Part shown: piece by piece, positions 8,624 through 16,298 of the stretch
How positions within the stretch are numbered: the stretch's first letter is position 1
How the letters are laid out: each line of letters begins with the position of its first letter
DNA from: Bdellovibrionales bacterium CG12_big_fil_rev_8_21_14_0_65_38_15
GTDB taxonomy: Bacteria > Bdellovibrionota > Bacteriovoracia > Bacteriovoracales > Bacteriovoracaceae
Direction: 5' to 3'
Assembly: GCA_002787775.1 (NCBI GenBank)
Contig: PCUW01000056.1
Coordinates: forward strand, 52,700-116,699
Length of the DNA stretch: 64,000 bases
Notes under the pieces: model-generated
What the model was told of the DNA's origin: nothing
What the model saw: only the letters and a program-made list of their open reading frames with translations
Database searches by the model: none
Position numbers and translations under genes: made by a program

Positions 8624-9262
8624 TTATTGATTTATTCGGTGAAAATTTTTCAATGTTTGCTCTTCAAGGAAATTCATCGAAATCCCCATCACCGAGCAAG
8701 CTTGCTGATAGACATCTTGTATATTTCTTTTTGAATCGTCTGTTTCAAAAAAGTAGTGCTTAATCCATTTAGAATGAATTGTTTGTTGCGCCTTAGAATT
8801 GTCTTTAAACAAGTTATTTCCAAAACTTAGAAAATGTCCCATGTTGATAATGAGTTCCGTTTCAATAGTATTGAAGTTCGCGTCGTGGAAGATGACTTGA
8901 CCTGAGTACTGACTTTCTTTTAATAGCTTTAAGATTTCATTTAGAGATTTCACGCAATGAATAAGAATTATTTTTATTTGACTCTCTTTTGCTAGTTTAA
9001 GTTGTTGTAAAAAAATAGTTTTTTGCATCTCTAAATTTTCTTTCTTGATTAAATCGATACCAATTTCGCCAAGAGTGAAAAAATTTTTATGACTAAAAAT
9101 GGAAGAGAAAAGCTCATCCAAGTTTGTATCTTGATAAAGGTGAGCATCCCAAGGATGAATACCAGCACTGAAATGGTATTGATCATTTATTAATGGTTGT
9201 CGACTATATTGAATACAAATGTGATTTGATGATGGTGAGTGAGTGTGAATATCAACGAGCAT
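8624..9262 (-). CDS. TatD-family metal-dependent hydrolase
   Basis: Starting at ATG 9262 the protein begins MLVDIHTHS, giving the HxH metal motif directly at the N-terminus as in TatD nucleases; the longer frame from 9307 adds residues with no counterpart in the family. Other family marks are SAGIHPWDA, GEIGIDL, IHCVKS, IFHDAN and FFETDD. It is about 212 residues, shorter than the ~260 usual for TatD, and sequence after GEIGID is divergent, so substrate may differ from DNA. It overlaps the end of the upstream tcdA gene by 11 bp and is probably coupled to it. Confidence 0.8.
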   Translation of the reverse strand: MLVDIHTHSPSSNHICIQYSRQPLINDQYHFSAGIHPWDAHLYQDTNLDELFSSIFSHKNFFTLGEIGIDLIKKENLEMQKTIFLQQLKLAKESQIKIILIHCVKSLNEILKLLKESQYSGQVIFHDANFNTIETELIINMGHFLSFGNNLFKDNSKAQQTIHSKWIKHYFFETDDSKRNIQDVYQQACSVMGISMNFLEEQTLKNFHRINQ

Positions 9263-10052
9263 TTTTAAGAATTGTTTGTATGGCCAAAGCAGAAGCAGTA
9301 AAGGCAAAACTGCCTGTTAACCAGCTCACTGTTCCAATACCTGTGGCGCAGTTGATACCGCGATTTGTAAGGTCTGGAACATACTCAAGCTGTCCGTTTT
9401 CATTTAGATATCGTGCACGCTCAATAGAGTAAACGGCTTGAACATTCCACAGCGTTTTATTGTCTCTTGGATAATTCCATTCCATTTTGAGGGTTCTTCG
9501 TACACGTTTTAGTAATGTGTCATTTGATGAATAACTTAGATCACTTGATCGAATCAAAGTTGGATCAATTTTTCCACCTGCCCCGCCAATGGTAATAATT
9601 GGAATGCTATTACTTCGGGCCATATCAATCAGGAGGCATTTGTTATCAATCGAATCAATACAATCTATGATCATATCAAAATTTTGAAATAAAATGTCTT
9701 CTGCTGTCTCTTTTGTAAAAAAGTCTAATATCGCATTGACGTCTATTTCTGGAGCGATATCAAAGATTCGCTCCTTCATCACTTGAACTTTAGGTTTACC
9801 AATTGTTGAGTTCAATGCAAGGAGCTGTCTGTTTGTATTAGTAATACAAACATCATCAAGATCGACTAGTGTAATATGCCCTACACCAGTTCTGGCTAAT
9901 GATTCCGCAACCCAAGATCCAACTCCGCCTATTCCAACAATAAGAACTCTCGACTTTGCTATAACATCGAGATTTTTTGGGGACATCAGCCTGGCTATCC
10001 CGCCAAAGCGCATATCATGAGTTTGTGGTTGAGTGTCATTGACGAATTGCAT
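9252..10052 (-). CDS. tcdA: tRNA threonylcarbamoyladenosine dehydratase
   Basis: A 266-residue E1/ThiF-fold enzyme. VLIVGIGGVGSWVAESLARTGVG (about 36-58) is the nucleotide-binding loop, VDLDDVCITNTNRQ follows, and DCIDSIDNK (about 130) and TIGGAGGKIDPT are typical of TcdA (CsdL). The enzyme uses ATP to cyclise t6A37 to ct6A in ANN-decoding tRNAs. MRFGGIARLMS near the N-terminus also matches the family. The gene precedes and overlaps the TatD-like gene and is divergent from tag. Confidence 0.92.
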   Translation of the reverse strand: MQFVNDTQPQTHDMRFGGIARLMSPKNLDVIAKSRVLIVGIGGVGSWVAESLARTGVGHITLVDLDDVCITNTNRQLLALNSTIGKPKVQVMKERIFDIAPEIDVNAILDFFTKETAEDILFQNFDMIIDCIDSIDNKCLLIDMARSNSIPIITIGGAGGKIDPTLIRSSDLSYSSNDTLLKRVRRTLKMEWNYPRDNKTLWNVQAVYSIERARYLNENGQLEYVPDLTNRGINCATGIGTVSWLTGSFAFTASALAIQTILKNAR

Positions 10053-10095
10053 GCTCGAACTATACTTCGAACTTTTTTATGAGTAAAATCGAAGC

Positions 10096-10665
10096 ATGAA
10101 AAATCGTTGTTCTTGGGCAAATCCAGCTAATCAAATCTATGTTGAGTACCATGATAAAGAGTGGGGGCGTCCTGTATTCGATGATTTACGACTGTTTGAA
10201 ATGTTATGTCTTGAAGGAGCACAGGCAGGGCTTTCGTGGGAGACAATACTCAATAAACGTGAGCATTACCGAAAAGTCTTTGATGGGTTTGATCCTTATA
10301 AAATGGCTAAGTATAAAACCTCTAAAATTGAAAAGCTTCTTCTTGACCCAGGCATTGTTCGTAACCGACTTAAGGTAAATGCCTTTATTGAAAATGCGAA
10401 AATTTTTGTGGAAATAGACAAAGCAGGATTGTCCTTTAGTGACTACTTGTGGAGTTTTGTTGATGGAAAGCCCATTGCCAATAATTTTAAAACATCCAAG
10501 CAGCTGCCTGCCCAGACTGAGCTTTCCAATGTAATGAGTAAGACCCTTAAAAAACGGGGTTTTCGATTTGTTGGTCCAACGATTTGTTATGCTTTTATGC
10601 AAGCCGTTGGTATGGTCAATGATCATACTAAAGAATGTTACCTTTATGGAAAGAGAATTAAATGA
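10096..10665 (+). CDS. tag: DNA-3-methyladenine glycosylase I
   Basis: A 189-residue protein close to the full length of E. coli Tag. Zinc-binding residues are present: Cys5 and His19 (EYHDKEWG) near the start, and His and Cys in NDHTKEC near the end. LFEMLCLEGAQAGLSWETIL and LKKRGFRFVGPTICYAFMQA are strongly conserved Tag blocks. It excises 3-methyladenine from alkylated DNA in base excision repair. Its stop overlaps the start of the GST gene (ATGA at 10662). Confidence 0.95.
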   Translation: MKNRCSWANPANQIYVEYHDKEWGRPVFDDLRLFEMLCLEGAQAGLSWETILNKREHYRKVFDGFDPYKMAKYKTSKIEKLLLDPGIVRNRLKVNAFIENAKIFVEIDKAGLSFSDYLWSFVDGKPIANNFKTSKQLPAQTELSNVMSKTLKKRGFRFVGPTICYAFMQAVGMVNDHTKECYLYGKRIK

Positions 10666-11252
10666 AATATACACTTATTGGTTCAACAACCTCGCCGTAC
10701 GTTCGAAGATTCAGAATATACTTAAAAACTCTTGGTTGTGATTTTCAGGGAACATCAGTATTTGATCCAAAAGATAGGGCCGTTTTAAAAGAAATTTCAC
10801 CTATTTTAAAGATTCCAATTTTAAAAATTCATCATACTAACTCCACTCAATATCTCTACGAATCGAGAGTTATTTTTAATTATATTAATAAGACTCATTT
10901 TAAGCAGGAAGTTACTCTACAGGACGAGAATTTCTTGTCTGTCATTGATGGAGTTAATGATTCTTTAATAACACTCTACTTAATGAAACTTTCTCAGATG
11001 ACAATTGAGGAAGACAAAAGATTCGTCATGGCCCAGCATGAGAGAGTTCAGGCTGGACTAACATTTCTTAATGAAGAAATATTAAAGAGCAATAAACCTG
11101 TTTGTGATTATATCGTTGTGTCACTTTATTGTTTAATTGATTGGATTAAGTTTAGAGAACTTGCTGATTTAAGTTCATATGGTGAGCTTGAAAAGCTTTA
11201 TCAAGAACTACGTTCCCAAGAAGATTACAAGCTCACGGATCCAAGAAACTAA
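10662..11252 (+). CDS. Glutathione S-transferase-like protein
   Basis: A 196-residue protein with an N-terminal thioredoxin-like domain: TTSPYVRRFRIYLKTLG carries the SPYVR active-site stretch, KIPIL supplies the cis-proline and YESRVIFNYI the glutathione gamma-glutamyl contact. The rest is helical as in the GST C-terminal domain. Coupled to tag by a 4-bp overlap, which suggests a joint role against electrophiles or alkylating agents, though this is inference. Substrate not predictable. Confidence 0.8.
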   Translation: MKYTLIGSTTSPYVRRFRIYLKTLGCDFQGTSVFDPKDRAVLKEISPILKIPILKIHHTNSTQYLYESRVIFNYINKTHFKQEVTLQDENFLSVIDGVNDSLITLYLMKLSQMTIEEDKRFVMAQHERVQAGLTFLNEEILKSNKPVCDYIVVSLYCLIDWIKFRELADLSSYGELEKLYQELRSQEDYKLTDPRN

Positions 11253-11584
11253 CTAGCTTCTTGGTTAATGTGTCCACTACCTCTCTCAAGCTCGTTGATA
11301 AGTTGTGTTTCTAGCTGAGACGGCTTGTACGCCTTACCGTTTACTGGCAAAGCAATTTCAATGATACCCTCTAGAAGCTTTTCATATTGAAGCAGACCCT
11401 TTTTCGCTAAATCTAAAAGCTTAGGTGGGTTTTCTTTAATAAAGTCTTTATTGTGTAATGCTAGTCTTGTCATGAACTGTGAAAAATCCTTCATAGATCC
11501 TCCTATTTTATCCTCAATGGTTGTTATTGAATCGAACGTTCGTGCTTTTAGCTGTGTGGAGTAAATTTTAGTTAAAGTGTTCAT
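11249..11584 (-). CDS. Small protein of unknown function downstream of TetR
   Basis: A 111-residue, mostly helical protein without signal peptide or recognised domain. It lies 18 bp after the TetR gene in the same direction and is likely co-transcribed. AGGA just upstream supports the ATG at 11584. Its 3' end overlaps the convergent GST gene by 4 bp. Its codons 13-18 contain a palindrome that closely matches the candidate TetR operator upstream of the regulator. Phasin-like helical proteins have this size, but I see no signature to support that. Confidence 0.55.
   Translation of the reverse strand: MNTLTKIYSTQLKARTFDSITTIEDKIGGSMKDFSQFMTRLALHNKDFIKENPPKLLDLAKKGLLQYEKLLEGIIEIALPVNGKAYKPSQLETQLINELERGSGHINQEAS
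11531..11546 (-). promoter_or_regulatory. Second candidate TetR-binding palindrome, inside coding sequence
   Basis: Read on the minus strand this is AGCACGAACGTTCGAT, containing the perfect palindrome CGAACGTTCG (11533-11542). It matches 13 of 16 positions of the site at 12203-12218 upstream of the TetR gene. It lies within the first codons of the downstream small gene, so it could be an internal repressor site or a coincidence of codons. Confidence 0.3.
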
Positions 11585-11602
11585 TCATTCCTCGCTAGTG
11601 TT

Positions 11603-12190
11603 TTAGTGTGAAGCTCTAGAAATAAGCTGATCAAGTGTATATTGATATTTTTGTTTTGCCGTTCTGTCGCGCAAGAGGCGAGTAAAGACATGAAAAGCCA
11701 TCATGTTTGCATAAAACTCATAGGCGAATTGTTCTGTATCAAGTCCCTCTTTAAATTCACCCTCTTCAATTGCAATTTTTGCAGCTTTTGAAAACGTATT
11801 CATCATCTCGCCTTGAAGAAGCTGTAGATAGTCTCTGATCTTTCCAGGACGATCATCGTATTCAACAGTTGCAGCAATGATAGGACAGCCACCAGCAAGC
11901 TTAGAACTCGCCCATTTTTGCCAATGAGTTGATAGGGCTAATATTCTTTCTTTACCCCTTGGAGCTTTTAGTGCGGGTCTTACAACAGAGCGAATAAAAC
12001 TTTGAGCTGCGTACTCCAAGACTTTCATCTGTAGAGTTTCTTTTGAATTAAAGTGGCCAAATAAACCTGACTTTGACATCCCAACAAGCTTGGCCAGTTC
12101 TCCTATAGAAAGAGACTCCAATCCAAAGCGACTCGTGAAATCGAAAGCTGCTTGAATAATATTTTCTTTGGTAGTTATACCTTTACTCAT
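11603..12190 (-). CDS. TetR-family transcriptional regulator
   Basis: A 195-residue protein with an N-terminal helix-turn-helix (about 8-55): NIIQAAFDFTSRFGLESLSIGELAKLVGMSKSGLFGHFNSKETL, the characteristic TetR pattern. The C-terminal ligand domain is helical and has WASSKLAGGCPIIAATVEYDD. Ligand unknown. A palindromic element at 12203-12218, in the 29-bp gap before its start, is a plausible autorepression operator. The small gene after it is probably co-transcribed. Confidence 0.9.
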   Translation of the reverse strand: MSKGITTKENIIQAAFDFTSRFGLESLSIGELAKLVGMSKSGLFGHFNSKETLQMKVLEYAAQSFIRSVVRPALKAPRGKERILALSTHWQKWASSKLAGGCPIIAATVEYDDRPGKIRDYLQLLQGEMMNTFSKAAKIAIEEGEFKEGLDTEQFAYEFYANMMAFHVFTRLLRDRTAKQKYQYTLDQLISRASH

Positions 12191-12202
12191 AAAAGCAATA
12201 AT

Positions 12203-12218
12203 AGCACGATCGTTCGGA
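12203..12218. promoter_or_regulatory. Candidate TetR operator
   Basis: AGCACGATCGTTCGGA, centred on an imperfect palindrome CGA-TCG / CGAACG, lies between the truC stop and the TetR start (12190). A near copy exists at 11531-11546. Location immediately upstream of a TetR gene is typical of autoregulation, but the binding is untested. Confidence 0.4.
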
Positions 12219-12219
12219 T

Positions 12220-12906
12220 TTAGTCAAGGCAGGTAAAATCGGACATCCCTTTAGCTTTTAGCGTTTCTAGAAGCTCTGTTCTTAAAGGGCATGTAAAAGA
12301 CATTTGTTTACCTGTCACAGGATGATTCAGTGTTAATTTCCAAGCATGCAGGAATATTCGGTGTAGGTTATAGTCCTGGCGGTAGCGCTCATTAAGGATG
12401 CCTTTACCGTAAGCTGTATCTCCGACGAGACATTGCATACGCCTAGAAAAATGCCTTCTAATTTGATGCTTTCTACCAGTTTCAATAGAGACTTGAACCA
12501 AGGTTGTATCGTCAAAATTATAGAGGGGACGATAATTTGTTATGGCGACCTGCCTGACCTTTTTATCGTTTCCAAGTTCAAAATCAAAACAGCCAGGCTC
12601 GGTAATTTGTCCTCGTGCTAAAGCTATATATTGTTTTTGAGTGAGGGTTTTATCTCCCCAATGTTCTTTAATTTTGGAGACGACTTCACCAGAAAAACCA
12701 AAAATCACGATGCCTGAAACAGGACGGTCGATACGATGGACAGGATAGACCCACTGACCTAATCGATCGCGCATCAAGGCCATAAGATTATCCCTCTCAT
12801 TGGAGGCTTCCTTAAACGGATGAACCAATAATCCACTAGGTTTATCAACAACCAAGATAAATTCGTCTTGATAAAGAATAGAAGTTTGTTCATTCCAATC
12901 GGTCAT
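12220..12906 (-). CDS. truC: tRNA pseudouridine synthase C-like (RluA family)
   Basis: A 228-residue RluA-family pseudouridine synthase. ILYQDEFILVVDKPSGLLVHP is the N-terminal block, VHRIDRPVSGIVIFG contains the catalytic Asp of HRxDRP, and IETGRKHQIRRHF and LHRIFLHAWKLTLNHPVTG are the later conserved motifs. There is no S4 domain. Architecture and HRIDRP rather than HRLDKxTSG fit TruC, which modifies U65 of tRNA; another RluA-type target is possible. Confidence 0.8.
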   Translation of the reverse strand: MTDWNEQTSILYQDEFILVVDKPSGLLVHPFKEASNERDNLMALMRDRLGQWVYPVHRIDRPVSGIVIFGFSGEVVSKIKEHWGDKTLTQKQYIALARGQITEPGCFDFELGNDKKVRQVAITNYRPLYNFDDTTLVQVSIETGRKHQIRRHFSRRMQCLVGDTAYGKGILNERYRQDYNLHRIFLHAWKLTLNHPVTGKQMSFTCPLRTELLETLKAKGMSDFTCLD

Positions 12907-12998
12907 GCCTTAGTTTTCATGTATTTAGCTCATTAGTCCAGATGAAATTTTTTAAAAATAAGCTTTAGTATTGGTCTTTAACTTACCGAAAAGAGGGT

Positions 12999-14474
12999 AT
13001 GCTTAAGCATCAATGTCTATTAGCACTAATTCTCCTTACTCTGTTTTCAGGGTGTACATCTACTCAATTTAGTCATCGCGAACCGTCTTCATTTGAAGCG
13101 GCACTTAGTTGTAAACATGTTCTGAATCAAGTTAGGCGTTTAACAAAACTCAATAACGATAAAGCGATGAACACACAGCTTCGATCTCAACTTTGGGATT
13201 GGCTGAGTGAGAATAGCTCTAAAGATTCAGTTGATCATTATATCGATCTTGTTAAGTTAAATTTTTCAAGTGAAGAAATACTAACTATTACAAAACCGTT
13301 AAGTTCTAGTGAACTGACAACTGACCGAATGAATTATCTTATTTGGGCCGGAGGTCAACTTCCTAAAAAAAGAAAAAGAGCTCTTAGTGAACTTGCCAGC
13401 TGGGATTCGCCAGAGGGAACGAAGGAGCTGAAGAAGTTCTTGAAAGCCAGAAAGAAATTTGATCAATGGGAAGAAAAGAGATTTAAAGATCTCGTTTCTG
13501 AAGCTGGTGACACTAGCGATACACAAGCCATGAGGGCACAAGCAAGAACTCAACGACAAACCTATGAAAGACTTAAATATGCTTGTTCAGCGAAAGTACC
13601 AAATAGTGATAATGCAGCAGCTGGTAAAAACTTCAGAAGATTTATTTTAACAGTTGGTCCCATGAGTGTATTGGCAGGTTATACAGTGGCGAATTGGAGT
13701 GATCTACAGTCATCTTGGGCGCAGATGCAAGAAGGAGAGGGTGCACCTCTTAAAGCTTGGTTTAAACAATTAGGTTATGATTTGTCGATTGGAATTGTTC
13801 TCAATTATACGATTGGACGAATATTTTCTGAGCCAACCGGAACATATCTTCAAAAAGTAATTAGAGGATATGGCGCGGACCTAGTCATCGGAACTGCAGA
13901 TATGTTCGCCTATAATATTATTTTTCCACAAGATGATAGTGAGCTAACAAAGAGATTCGAAGATTTAAAAACGAACCCAGAATTTCAAGAAAAAATGAAA
14001 TTGTTAAAGTCTCAATTAGATCATATTGGCTTTGTAGCTAAGTTTAAAAAAGTATTGATATCAAAAATGAAAGAGATCGTTCAAAGTGGTAATCCAATTG
14101 GTTTAAGTAGTATTGATTTATTGAATTTGAAACCAGAAGACTTAGATAAGCCAGAAATTCAAAAACTAGTGATGAGTGCTTTGTCGGCAGAAATGTATTT
14201 TGAAGGTCGCTATGGTGCTGAACCACCAGAATGGAGTGAAACGCTTATTCAAACAGGCGAAGGTGGAAGTGATCGTCTATTTTTCTACGCTAGTGTTGGT
14301 CCACTTTATCACACGGTAAATATCGCTATTGGCACTAGAATCTATCAAACGATTTGTATGGGTAAGGAAAATATAGGAAAGGCTTTCGCTAAAGCAGCTG
14401 TCATGCATACGATATGGGCTTTTAGTTATAATCTTTTTGAATTCCCAATGAGATCTAGGTTGATTAACCAATAA
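12999..14474 (+). CDS. Large lipoprotein of unknown function
   Basis: A 491-residue protein with a lipoprotein signal (MLKHQCLLALILLTLFSGC), lipobox LFSGC. The mature N-terminal ~180 residues are charged and helical, followed by hydrophobic stretches near 210-228 and 255-275 and again near the C-terminus (VMHTIWAFSYNLF), suggesting membrane contacts. No family recognised. Convergent with the PilZ-domain gene, with one base between stops. Confidence 0.65.
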   Translation: MLKHQCLLALILLTLFSGCTSTQFSHREPSSFEAALSCKHVLNQVRRLTKLNNDKAMNTQLRSQLWDWLSENSSKDSVDHYIDLVKLNFSSEEILTITKPLSSSELTTDRMNYLIWAGGQLPKKRKRALSELASWDSPEGTKELKKFLKARKKFDQWEEKRFKDLVSEAGDTSDTQAMRAQARTQRQTYERLKYACSAKVPNSDNAAAGKNFRRFILTVGPMSVLAGYTVANWSDLQSSWAQMQEGEGAPLKAWFKQLGYDLSIGIVLNYTIGRIFSEPTGTYLQKVIRGYGADLVIGTADMFAYNIIFPQDDSELTKRFEDLKTNPEFQEKMKLLKSQLDHIGFVAKFKKVLISKMKEIVQSGNPIGLSSIDLLNLKPEDLDKPEIQKLVMSALSAEMYFEGRYGAEPPEWSETLIQTGEGGSDRLFFYASVGPLYHTVNIAIGTRIYQTICMGKENIGKAFAKAAVMHTIWAFSYNLFEFPMRSRLINQ

Positions 14475-14475
14475 A

Positions 14476-15594
14476 CTAGACGTATTGCTCAAATGCCGTT
14501 GGGTCAAGAATAAGCTCACCCGCTTTTTCTTTTTTTAAAATAAATTTACAAATTTCTTCTTGAGCCTTTTGAACTGCTGAGGCGGGCTTTTGCTCGTTAA
14601 GCTTATATAAAAACTCTTCTCTCATTCTATCACTTACATCTATGAGTAGATCGTAGATAAGCTCTTTTGAAGATAGTCTTAAAGCGGCCGCTAATAGGTC
14701 CTTGTTAACATCGAGAAGGAATTGTTGTTTCATACTTGTGGTTAAGTATCTTAGTCGATCAAGTTGCTCAATACTGTCTCGTATTTTATTAGAAAGAATG
14801 AAATTATCTTCTGCAATTTTTCTAAGTGCTCTTTCTTGATCTTCATAATCAAGACCATTAAAGCCTTCCACATCTAAGCCTTTTATGCGCGTTTGCTTCT
14901 TCGTCACTAATGAGATGATTGACTTATAACTTATAGACTCGAGAGGTTCTAAGAATTTTGCGCCAATCTTGATCATTCCAGAACTATTATATTCCTGGCC
15001 TTTCTTGTTAACTCTATAAGGAGAAATATACAAAATCTTAGCTAGATGTGCATTGGGTAAAATCTGGTCTGTCAGTCTTGTTATATATAAATCGGTTCCG
15101 ATCGGCAAAGTACGCAGTTCTCTATCAGAAAGTACAAAACTAATCCCCTCAATAGAAATATCAATCAAGATACTCGACATTTTAATATTAGGTTGAGAGG
15201 GATCTGTTGGGTGAGGCGTATTAAAAGCTACGACTTTTGAATCTTGATATCTATAAGGGTATCTTAAAATTTTTCTTTTTTCTTTCATTCGAATTTCTAA
15301 TGGAAATTTAAAAGAAATAAGTCGACCGTTCTTTTTAAAATGATCTCTTTTAAATATCGTATCATTGAATGAACTGTGAATATAAAGTGGATCCGTAGCG
15401 CTAAAAAGTGTTGATTCACCTGGTGCAAGTTCTATTGTAATTTCAGTTTTATCAACTTGGTACAAATGAGCTTTAAGTTTTTCACGATCTTTACCACCAC
15501 TGCTTTGCCAAATAGTGAGTTCACCCTTTTGATCTAGAATGTCATCTAAATGAGATCGAATATAATCAATGTCAAAACAGGTCCACATTTGCAT
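14476..15594 (-). CDS. PilZ-domain-like protein
   Basis: I place the start at ATG 15594 because GGAG lies 8 bp upstream of it and not upstream of the ATG at 15612. About residues 95-220 look like a PilZ domain: KEKRKILRYPYR supplies the RxxxR-type basic motif and LIDISIEGISF the D/NxSxxG motif, the two elements that bind cyclic di-GMP. The preceding region may be a YcgR-N-like barrel, and the C-terminal 130 residues are helical. PilZ proteins relay c-di-GMP to motility or secretion; the target is not evident from neighbours. Confidence 0.65.
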   Translation of the reverse strand: MQMWTCFDIDYIRSHLDDILDQKGELTIWQSSGGKDREKLKAHLYQVDKTEITIELAPGESTLFSATDPLYIHSSFNDTIFKRDHFKKNGRLISFKFPLEIRMKEKRKILRYPYRYQDSKVVAFNTPHPTDPSQPNIKMSSILIDISIEGISFVLSDRELRTLPIGTDLYITRLTDQILPNAHLAKILYISPYRVNKKGQEYNSSGMIKIGAKFLEPLESISYKSIISLVTKKQTRIKGLDVEGFNGLDYEDQERALRKIAEDNFILSNKIRDSIEQLDRLRYLTTSMKQQFLLDVNKDLLAAALRLSSKELIYDLLIDVSDRMREEFLYKLNEQKPASAVQKAQEEICKFILKKEKAGELILDPTAFEQYV

Positions 15595-15716
15595 GGGAAT
15601 TTCTCCAACCATAATTGTACCAGAAAATTGAATATTGAAAATAATTAGGGGGAGTGGGGCTTGCTTTTTCAGGGCACTCCTATTTATAAGAAAAAGACGA
15701 GTATTAGGAGAAATGC

Positions 15717-16298
15717 TTGCCCATATTAAGAGAATACAGAGTATTAGCCGCGAAAATTCGTCAAGAATACGTCGAAATGGCTCAGGTTTTTAGCGAATAC
15801 CAACAAGCGACAGGGCTTCATTGTCCTAAGTCGTGCGCAAGGTGCTGTTCTAATCCAGATATTGAGGCGACGCCACTTGAGATGCTTCCAATGGTGATGG
15901 ATTTATTAGATTCAAATAAGCTAACGTCAGAATTCATCGAGGCAATTGATCAATCACCTTTATGCTTTGCCTATTCAATGGATCAAAATAATCCTTTAAT
16001 GGGTCAGTGTCTTCAATATAAAAATAGACCATCAATTTGTAGAATGTTTGGAGTTGCTGGCTATAAATTAAAAGATGGGAGTCCTTCAGTTTCAGTGTGT
16101 AAAACTTTAAAAGAAAATTATCCAGAAGAATATTTGAAGCTTAAAAATGAAGCTAATAATGCTCCACTAATGGTTAAGTGGAGCACGAAAATAAGAGTCT
16201 TGGATCCTGATTTGGGGTTTAAATATTATCAGATAAACCAAGCGTTTAAATTGATGGCGCAAAAAGTGATGCTCCTCAATGAATATGAACAGACTTAG
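15717..16298 (+). CDS. YkgJ-family cysteine cluster protein
   Basis: A 193-residue protein with the YkgJ (CxxxCxxCC) pattern: CPKSCARCCSNPDIEATPLEM near residue 35, then CLQYKNRPSICRMFG near 105 and a later VCKTL Cys. These cysteines are expected to bind zinc or an iron-sulfur cluster; the biochemical role is unknown. The start is TTG 15717: AGGAG at 15706-15710 is spaced 6 bp from it. An ATG at 15713 is in another frame, too close to that site, and soon stops. Its end overlaps the convergent ABC exporter by 4 bp. Confidence 0.82.
   Translation: MPILREYRVLAAKIRQEYVEMAQVFSEYQQATGLHCPKSCARCCSNPDIEATPLEMLPMVMDLLDSNKLTSEFIEAIDQSPLCFAYSMDQNNPLMGQCLQYKNRPSICRMFGVAGYKLKDGSPSVSVCKTLKENYPEEYLKLKNEANNAPLMVKWSTKIRVLDPDLGFKYYQINQAFKLMAQKVMLLNEYEQT

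Noticed and set aside
10204-10674. 156-residue antisense frame over tag
   Set aside because: It is a shadow of the well-conserved tag gene with no recognisable protein or ribosome-binding site.
15713-15790. ATG start for the YkgJ-like gene
   Set aside because: Out of frame with the cysteine-rich protein and ends soon; the TTG at 15717 has the correct spacing.
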